Notes under the pieces: model-generated
Seen by the model: only the letters and a program-made list of their open reading frames with translations
The model's database searches: none
Told to the model about the DNA's origin: nothing
Program-made: the position numbers and the translations under genes
In this document: positions 57,684 through 64,000 of the stretch, one piece after another
Numbering within the stretch: the first letter of the stretch is position 1
Layout of the letters: each line of letters opens with the position of its first letter
Assembly (NCBI GenBank): GCA_003279655.1
Contig: QCHI01000002.1
Coordinates: 124,001 to 188,000, forward strand
Source of the DNA: Prochlorococcus sp. AG-402-A21
Lineage (GTDB): Bacteria; Cyanobacteriota; Cyanobacteriia; PCC-6307; Cyanobiaceae
Length of the DNA stretch: 64,000 nucleotides
Direction of reading: 5' to 3'

Positions 57684-60098
57684 ATGGGATTCACAATAAA
57701 TCATGATGATTCTGAAAAAACACAAATAATTCTAGAGTCTTTGGAGTTACTTGAATGGCCAATAGTTTGTAGCCATTTGTCTACATTCGCGGTTACCCAA
57801 CAAGGTCGTAATAAATGTAAAAGCTTTGATTTGCCATTAGATATATCTCTAAGCCAGGAGCTATTGTCCCAAACGTTAGAAATTGGATCATTAGACATTT
57901 CCCTTGATGGAGGAATATCTTTTGAAGGTGTTCATGATTTGGAAAATATTCTTTTGATATGTGCCAAAGGTGGTGTCGCAATAGGTGAGGATTTATTAAA
58001 AGTTGCTGATACTTTAAGGGCTGCTAGAAAATTACGAAAACTAATATTTGATCAATTAATACGTCCACAACTCTCTGAATTACTCAAAGACGTTGCAACT
58101 TTGCCTGATTTGCAAAAACTCCTCGAATTTGGCCTGGATGAAGGTGGGCGAATTGCAGATCGTGCTAGTTCAAAACTTTCTGAATTACGACGCCATAGGA
58201 ATTCGGTACGTCTTCAAAGAAAAGATATTCTTCAAGATATTATCCGGAAATATGGTGGATTACTTCAAGATAATATTATCTCAGAGAGGTATGGAAGACC
58301 TGTTTTAGCATTTAAAGCTGGGACTTCCGATCAGATGAAAGGAATGGTTCATGATAGTTCAGCTTCAGGAAATACTATCTATGTCGAGCCACAAGTTGTC
58401 ATATCAATAGGTAATCGTTTGGCTAAAATAGATTCTGAAATCTTAGATGAAGAGAGGAGACTTTTAGCTAATTGGAGTAAAGAGGTTGGGTTGAATGCCG
58501 ATGTAATAGCTCATTTAGGAGAGATTCTTTTACAGATTGAGTTTGCATTGTCACGAGCACGTTACTCTAAATGGCTTAACGGGGTACCAGCAATTCTTGA
58601 TGAAAAGGAAAATACACTATTTGAGATTAAAGGTTTTCGTCATCCTTTATTAGTATGGAATGATTTTCATGAGAAAAAAAATACAGTAGTTCCAACTAGT
58701 TTTGATGTTCCATCTGATTTAAAAGTTGTTGCAATTACAGGTCCTAATACTGGAGGTAAAACAGTTGCGTTAAAAAGTATTGGTCTAGCAGTTTTAATGG
58801 CAAAAGCAGGAATACTTTTGCCATGTACTGGCTCACCAAAATTACCCTGGTGTAAAAATGTTTTAGCTGATATTGGTGATGAGCAGTCATTACAGCAAAA
58901 TTTATCTACATTTAGTGGACATATTCTTCGTATAAGTCGAATACTCGATGCCATAGCCTTTTCCCCTGGTACGACTCTTGTTCTTTTAGATGAAGTTGGA
59001 GCAGGAACTGATCCCTCTGAAGGTACAGCTTTGGCTATGGCGTTGTTAAAAATAATGGCGGATAGAGCACGATTAACTATTGCTACTACTCATTTTGGAG
59101 AATTAAAAGCACTGAAATATAGTGATTCAAGATTTGAAAATGCTTCAGTTTCTTTTGATAGTGAAACAATAAAACCAACCTTTCATTTGCAATGGGGAAT
59201 TCCTGGTAGGAGTAATGCAATTGAGATTTCAAAAAGACTTGGTCTTGATTCGGAAGTGATAAAACGTGCTCAAGAGTTTATCAATCCTGCAAGCGTTGAT
59301 AATGTTAATCAAGTTATTAAAGGCTTAGAAAAACAACGTGAGCGGCAACAATCAGCAGCTGAAGATGCCGCGGCTTTATTGGCAAAAACTGAATTATTAC
59401 ATGAAGAATTACTTGAGAGTTGGCAGAAACAACGTCAACAAACGGAGAAGTTTAATGAACAAGGAAGATTTAAACTGGAGTCATCAATTCGAGAAGGTCA
59501 AAAAGAAGTTAGACATTTGATTAAACGTTTGCGCGATCAAAATGCTAGTGGTGAAACAGCAAGAATTGCTGGTAAACGATTACGGCAAATGGAGAAGGGA
59601 TATCGAAGCGATAGGCGGGTTCCTAATGTGCCGGGCTGGGTTCCCAAAATTGGGGATAAAGTTAGATTATCCTCTATAGGTAAAGCAGGTGAAATAATTT
59701 CTTTTTCAGATGATGGAATGCAATTAACAGTATTGTGTGGTGTATTTCGAAGCAAAATCAGTTTAACTGAAGTAGAAAGTCTTGATGGTCAAAAGGCCGA
59801 AATAACTCCAAGTGTGCAAGTAAAAACTTCGCAGGTAAGAAAGAATTTATCTTTAGTACGTACTAAAAAAAATACCTTAGATGTAAGAGGGTTACGCGTG
59901 CATGAAGCTGAGGGGGTAATTGAAGAAAAATTGAGAAATTGTTCCGGAGCTTTATGGGTTATTCATGGAATTGGTTCTGGAAAACTGAAAAAAGGTTTGA
60001 GGAAATGGTTTGATTCACTTTCATATATTGAAAAGGTAGCCGATGCTGAACCTCATGATGGCGGCCCTGGATGTAGTGTTGTGTGGATGGTTGATTGA
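57684..60098 (+). CDS. mutS2: MutS2 family protein
   Basis: 804 residues with the MutS core and no mismatch-recognition domain. It shows Walker A ITGPNTGGKTVALK, DEQSLQQNLSTFSGH, Walker B LVLLDEVGAGTDPSEG, TTHFGELK, a long coiled coil (about 520-620) and a C-terminal Smr domain (LDVRGLRVHEAE and VIHGIGSGKLKKGL). MutS2 proteins are linked to suppression of recombination and, more recently, to rescue of collided ribosomes; which applies here is not evident. Its start follows the VOC gene by 15 bp. Confidence 0.95.
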   Translation: MGFTINHDDSEKTQIILESLELLEWPIVCSHLSTFAVTQQGRNKCKSFDLPLDISLSQELLSQTLEIGSLDISLDGGISFEGVHDLENILLICAKGGVAIGEDLLKVADTLRAARKLRKLIFDQLIRPQLSELLKDVATLPDLQKLLEFGLDEGGRIADRASSKLSELRRHRNSVRLQRKDILQDIIRKYGGLLQDNIISERYGRPVLAFKAGTSDQMKGMVHDSSASGNTIYVEPQVVISIGNRLAKIDSEILDEERRLLANWSKEVGLNADVIAHLGEILLQIEFALSRARYSKWLNGVPAILDEKENTLFEIKGFRHPLLVWNDFHEKKNTVVPTSFDVPSDLKVVAITGPNTGGKTVALKSIGLAVLMAKAGILLPCTGSPKLPWCKNVLADIGDEQSLQQNLSTFSGHILRISRILDAIAFSPGTTLVLLDEVGAGTDPSEGTALAMALLKIMADRARLTIATTHFGELKALKYSDSRFENASVSFDSETIKPTFHLQWGIPGRSNAIEISKRLGLDSEVIKRAQEFINPASVDNVNQVIKGLEKQRERQQSAAEDAAALLAKTELLHEELLESWQKQRQQTEKFNEQGRFKLESSIREGQKEVRHLIKRLRDQNASGETARIAGKRLRQMEKGYRSDRRVPNVPGWVPKIGDKVRLSSIGKAGEIISFSDDGMQLTVLCGVFRSKISLTEVESLDGQKAEITPSVQVKTSQVRKNLSLVRTKKNTLDVRGLRVHEAEGVIEEKLRNCSGALWVIHGIGSGKLKKGLRKWFDSLSYIEKVADAEPHDGGPGCSVVWMVD

Positions 60099-60172
60099 AA
60101 TTGAGGTGAAAGTTATAGCAGTTTTTTCAGCTCTTTAATTTAGCAAGGATGAATATAAGAATTATTATTTAG

Positions 60173-61186
<1,014 letters not shown>

Positions 61187-61263
61187 TTAATTGTTATGAG
61201 TGAATCATACCTACTTGTCTTACAGTTAATTTTTGGTCATAACTAAAGAGAGTTCTTAAAATT

Positions 61264-61446
61264 ATGGATTTTTACAGTTGTTTTGATGGACAAGGAGAAA
61301 TTATTGCTCGCTGTCAGACTGATCAAGATGTTAATGTTCTAAAGAAAATGGGTAGACCAATCGCTGAAGTACGTCAAATGAAAAATGAGGAGGCAGTTGT
61401 TTGCTCTTTAACTGGAAGTCCTTCAGATTTTAATATGGATTATTAA
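61264..61446 (+). CDS. Conserved-looking 60-aa hypothetical protein
   Basis: 60 residues with three cysteines (near 6, 17 and 47) and the phrases FDGQGEIIARCQTDQDV and MGRPIAEVRQM. The sequence looks like a folded small soluble protein, not a random frame, and has a good upstream GAGAG. I do not recognise a family. It ends just before a strong bidirectional terminator, which supports it being a real transcript. Confidence 0.7.
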   Translation: MDFYSCFDGQGEIIARCQTDQDVNVLKKMGRPIAEVRQMKNEEAVVCSLTGSPSDFNMDY

Positions 61447-61450
61447 TAGG

Positions 61451-61506
61451 AACTAATAGACCAAAAAAAGGAGGCTATTGCCTCCCTTTTTTTTGGTCTA
61501 TTAGTT
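61451..61506. terminator. Bidirectional intrinsic terminator (long palindrome)
   Basis: Arms 61451-61475 and 61480-61506 are complementary over 25 bp apart from two extra bases, with a short TATT loop. The core GGAGGC/GCCTCC stem is flanked by an A-tract on one side and an 8-T run on the other, so it can end both the plus-strand 60-aa gene and the minus-strand cp12 transcript. Confidence 0.9.
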
Positions 61507-61516
61507 GTTTTAAATT

Positions 61517-61735
61517 TTAATCGTCGTATACCAGGCACTCTGGTTCGTCAGGGTTAGCGTCGCAGAATAGTTCCAGAGCATTTGGATCATGCTTGTCTTC
61601 AGGATGATGCTCCTTATATTCCTTGAGAGAATTAAGTTCATCTTCTAAATGGTGGAGCTTGGATTCATTTCCTTGAGCTTTTGCTTCTTGGATCTCGGAT
61701 TCATCCTTTTTAATATGCTCGTCAATAGTTTTCAT
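61517..61735 (-). CDS. cp12: CP12-type Calvin-cycle regulator lacking the N-terminal cysteine pair
   Basis: 72 residues from the ATG at 61735 (MKTIDEHIKKDE). The acidic helical N-terminal part leads to the C-terminal CP12 motif ELFCDANPDEPECLVYDD with the redox cysteines at about residues 58 and 67, which binds GAPDH and PRK in the dark complex. The N-terminal cysteine pair of Synechocystis/plant CP12 is absent. A longer frame (to 61831) is not supported. It diverges from DUF2301 read-through and shares a terminator with the 60-aa gene. Confidence 0.88.
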   Translation of the reverse strand: MKTIDEHIKKDESEIQEAKAQGNESKLHHLEDELNSLKEYKEHHPEDKHDPNALELFCDANPDEPECLVYDD

Positions 61736-61844
61736 GGAGTCTTGTAAGAGCAGGATCGTTTGACTAACACAATAATTATGACGGAGGAATATTGCACGTG
61801 GTTTGTAAATTTGGTTGGATTTCCTCACCATTTCCTGACTTAAG

Positions 61845-61870
61845 ACCTACAAAAAAGATCTTTTGTAGGT
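61845..61870. repeat. Inverted repeat between the DUF2301 gene and cp12
   Basis: ACCTACAAAA (61845-61854), loop AAGATC and TTTTGTAGGT (61861-61870) form a perfect 10-bp stem. On the plus strand TTTCTCTTTC follows; on the minus strand only CTTAAG. It may act as a weak terminator for the DUF2301 transcript or structure the cp12 upstream region. Confidence 0.5.
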
Positions 61871-61903
61871 TTTCTCTTTCAATTGGTGATTTGGTTCATT
61901 TAT

Positions 61904-62566
61904 TCAACCATCAGATATTTTTAGTTTCCTTTTGCTTTCTAAATAATCAAAAACGCTTTTATCTCCTATATCAGCTTCTGCTGGCAGGTTGAATTTCCTT
62001 ATTCCCATTGATAGCAATAGCAAGGACGACAAAAGTAGCATTGCAAAAGTAAAACTTTCATTGGCTAATTGAGTTAAATATCCAATTAAAGAAATTGGAA
62101 TAAAAATCGTTATCCCTATTGCCTCAATTCTTCTAAAACAAAAAAACTCTTTGAAACCTATCCCAGTTAAAGAAGCAAAAAGTGGACCGATAAGTAATAT
62201 CGATTTTGGATTTTCTCTGAGACCATACATTAGATTTGTTACTCCAAAATGATATAAAAGTATCAATAATCCAATACAACCGAGTACCCAGAAAATTGTT
62301 AGTGTTTGATGTAAAGGTCTTAAATATATATGTATCCACTTAAGACTTAAACCTATACTTATTGACATGCATAATAGCCAAATCCATATTTGATGAGATC
62401 CATTGATAAACCATTGAGCTATTCCTATTGAAAAGAATAAGCCGCAGAACAGAATTGACAAGCGGTAAAATAAAACTTCTTTTTTATCATCAGAAGTTAT
62501 TATGAAATCTCCATAAACTCCTTTAATTGAATTCGAAGATTGAAAGTAGGAATGTTCTTGTTTCAT
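61904..62566 (-). CDS. DUF2301-like integral membrane protein
   Basis: 220 residues with six or seven hydrophobic segments in the middle (about 35-190), a soluble N-terminus (IKGVYGDFIITSDDKKEVLFYRL) and a C-terminus FDYLESKRKLKISDG. The pattern matches the cyanobacterial DUF2301 family as I recall it, including GIGFKEFFCFRRIEA. Function is unknown. It follows the GST-like gene by 9 bp on the same strand. Confidence 0.8.
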   Translation of the reverse strand: MKQEHSYFQSSNSIKGVYGDFIITSDDKKEVLFYRLSILFCGLFFSIGIAQWFINGSHQIWIWLLCMSISIGLSLKWIHIYLRPLHQTLTIFWVLGCIGLLILLYHFGVTNLMYGLRENPKSILLIGPLFASLTGIGFKEFFCFRRIEAIGITIFIPISLIGYLTQLANESFTFAMLLLSSLLLLSMGIRKFNLPAEADIGDKSVFDYLESKRKLKISDG

Positions 62567-62575
62567 TTTTGATAA

Positions 62576-63550
62576 TTAATGATTTACGATTTCGCTTATA
62601 CTTTCACCTTTAGGAATAATACTACTTGGATTTAATGGAAATAATGCTCCAAAATAATCTTTTCTCCAAACATCTGCATCACATGTTTTTTTAATATTAT
62701 ATAAATTAAAAATAGTTTTTCTCCATTTAATTATATTTGGAAATGATTTCATTTGCTTCTTGCTGCACTTAAATAGTGGTTCATAAACAGACTCCCATCT
62801 GATCAGAGTAGGAAATAGCCTTATATCAGCAATTGTTAAATCTTGCCCACATAGCCAAGGCCCGTTTGACTTAAGACTGTCTTCTATAATATTTAAAGTA
62901 GCGAATAAATTTTTAGAAGCTTTTTCATAAGCTTTTTGGTTTCTAGCAAATCCACATTTATAAACTCCATTATTGATATTTTCTTGAATTAGAGTCTGCC
63001 ATTTAATTATTTGTTTTTGATGTTTACTTGGGTTAAGGTCTATTTCTTGATCACATATAGGCCAGTTATTTAATATTTCGACAAGCTCAGCGCTTTCATT
63101 GTTTATAAGTCTTAATTTTGATTCGGGTTCATCATCTTGATCGAAAAGCATTGGTACTGTTGCTCTTCTTGATTGATGATTTCCGCATTTTCGATAAAGG
63201 TCTTGAAGGGTTTTACACCCTTTTATTGGAGGATCTAATATCCATCTTCCTCCCGCATTGTCTACTTGAGCAATATGAAGATTGATTGATTTCTTTAACC
63301 CTTTGATCTCGTAAATCATCCATGTTCTATGTGCCCAAGGGCAGCTTTTGCCTATAATCAAACCTGGTATTTGATTTGAAGCTCTACTTTCTAAATCTTC
63401 CTTGGTCGGAATTTGAATTTGTTTTGATAGGTTTATTGGCCTCTTGTAATTCCCACTGGAATCAGAGGGGGCAAGACCATTCATTAGAATTTTCCACTCA
63501 AAACCCCAAATTTGTCTCGCAACTTTTACAAATATTGGTGGTATGGCCAT
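62576..63550 (-). CDS. Glutathione S-transferase family protein, glutathionyl-hydroquinone reductase-like
   Basis: 324 residues with the Xi-class signature CPWAHRTW (catalytic cysteine at about 70) in a thioredoxin-like N-domain, and an all-helical C-domain (WLCGQDLTIADIRLFPTLIRWESVY). Xi-class enzymes reduce glutathionylated quinones with GSH. In a photosynthetic cell this could repair quinone adducts, but that is inference. The gene is adjacent to a DUF2301 membrane protein and diverges from the aspartoacylase-like gene (42 bp). Confidence 0.87.
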   Translation of the reverse strand: MAIPPIFVKVARQIWGFEWKILMNGLAPSDSSGNYKRPINLSKQIQIPTKEDLESRASNQIPGLIIGKSCPWAHRTWMIYEIKGLKKSINLHIAQVDNAGGRWILDPPIKGCKTLQDLYRKCGNHQSRRATVPMLFDQDDEPESKLRLINNESAELVEILNNWPICDQEIDLNPSKHQKQIIKWQTLIQENINNGVYKCGFARNQKAYEKASKNLFATLNIIEDSLKSNGPWLCGQDLTIADIRLFPTLIRWESVYEPLFKCSKKQMKSFPNIIKWRKTIFNLYNIKKTCDADVWRKDYFGALFPLNPSSIIPKGESISEIVNH

Positions 63551-63592
63551 GAGTTTCTTTTAAGATTATTTTTATCTATGGGTTGTTGATGG

Positions 63593-64000
63593 ATGATGCA
63601 GCTACAAGTACTTCTAGTGGCTGGAACGCATGGTAATGAAATAAATGGTATTTGGCTTTTCGATGAATGGAATAAATCATCCTTTTTAATAAATACTTAC
63701 GGCATTAAAACTTTTAGGGTAATTGGAAATCCTGAGGCGAAAAAGGCTGGGAAAAGATATATTCACCATGATTTGAATAGGAGTTTTCAAGAAGAATTAT
63801 TTTTAACTAGAAACTCTTCAAATTTCGAAGTCAGTAGAGCAAATGAATTAGTAAATCTTTTTGGGCAGACTGGAAAAAACCCCTGCCAAATAGCATTAGA
63901 TTTTCACACAACTACAGCCTCAATGGGGAGCTGCTTAGTTGTTTATGGCAGAAGAGATGCAGATCTTGCTTTGGCTTCTTTAATACAAAATGAATTAGGT
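63593..64000 (+). CDS. Aspartoacylase-like zinc carboxypeptidase-family protein, 3'-truncated by window edge
   Basis: The first 136 codons are visible, starting at tandem ATGs (63593, 63596) after an in-frame stop. The N-terminus QLQVLLVAGTHGNEINGIWL carries the zinc-ligand pair His-Glu (HGNE, about residues 13 and 16), and DLNRSF and DFHTTTASMG follow, typical of AspA/AstE-type deacylases. Cyanobacterial members are annotated as aspartoacylase; substrate is unproven. The C-terminal part lies outside. Confidence 0.88.
   Translation, partial: MMQLQVLLVAGTHGNEINGIWLFDEWNKSSFLINTYGIKTFRVIGNPEAKKAGKRYIHHDLNRSFQEELFLTRNSSNFEVSRANELVNLFGQTGKNPCQIALDFHTTTASMGSCLVVYGRRDADLALASLIQNELG

Noticed and set aside
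61736..61831. 32-residue extension of CP12
   Set aside because: CP12 proteins begin near MKTIDEH; the upstream residues are not family-like and fall in the promoter region.

Overview
The window is a gene-dense, low-GC stretch of a bacterial chromosome. It almost certainly comes from a marine Prochlorococcus. The evidence is cyanobacterial NDH-1 subunits (ndhA, ndhH), a Mg-protoporphyrin methyltransferase, a phylloquinone gene cluster, a CP12 regulator, an SbtA/SbtB/BicA-type bicarbonate uptake locus, very short intergenic spaces and a strongly A+T-rich composition. The exact clade is inference; a low-light I (NATL-like) strain would fit the moderate A+T bias. I see no insertion sequence, prophage, CRISPR array, rRNA or tRNA gene. 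This is core genome, not an island.

Layout. 1-9.2 kb: 3'-truncated ndhA, gltA, a DUF3352-type membrane-anchored protein, a rhodanese, trpB, a SUI1-type factor, cysC, purE, nagA and chlM. 9.2-18.4 kb: a LuxR-type response regulator, a cysteine desulfurase, rsmH, ndhH and a phylloquinone cluster (DHNA-CoA thioesterase, menE, menC, menA, menF). 18.4-26.6 kb: gshB and a glutaredoxin, prfB with a programmed +1 frameshift, a DUF3285-type small protein, ybeY, dgkA, trpG/pabA, hisC, argS, nadC. 26.6-36.4 kb: mnmE, a DUF2062 protein, the bifunctional (p)ppGpp enzyme, an orphan double-ATPase ABC protein, rluD, rbgA and, after the largest non-coding gap (479 bp), pgk. 36.4-41 kb: a secreted hypothetical, murG, a CobC/CobD-like aminotransferase, pyrD, rnhA.

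41-47.4 kb is the ribosomal block secE-nusG-rplK-rplA-[L10 leader]-rplJ-rplL, read on the minus strand, ending in a clear intrinsic terminator, with a ClpB-type chaperone upstream. 47.5-57.7 kb: eno, an ABC1/UbiB-like kinase with a small coiled-coil partner, a thioredoxin-reductase-like flavoprotein whose NADPH-binding motifs are degenerate, the bicarbonate locus, a DnaJ-like protein, hemB and a VOC-family protein. 57.7-64 kb: mutS2, obgE, a 60-aa protein, cp12, a DUF2301 membrane protein, a glutathionyl-hydroquinone reductase-like GST and the 5' end of an aspartoacylase-like gene.

Several neighbours work together: inorganic carbon uptake (SbtA/SbtB/BicA-like) with Calvin-cycle control (CP12) and glycolysis/carbon metabolism (pgk, eno, gltA); thiol redox (gshB, glutaredoxin, TrxR-like flavoprotein, GST); photosynthetic cofactor synthesis (hemB, chlM, men genes); and the translation apparatus (ribosomal proteins, prfB, rsmH, ybeY, rluD, rbgA, obgE, mnmE, argS). 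The most interesting items are the NADPH-motif-less flavoprotein, the SbtB lacking its C-terminal R-loop, the CP12 lacking its N-terminal cysteine pair, the prfB recoding site, the L10 leader, an unannotated small membrane ORF near 26.8 kb and a 15-bp tandem duplication just before hemB.
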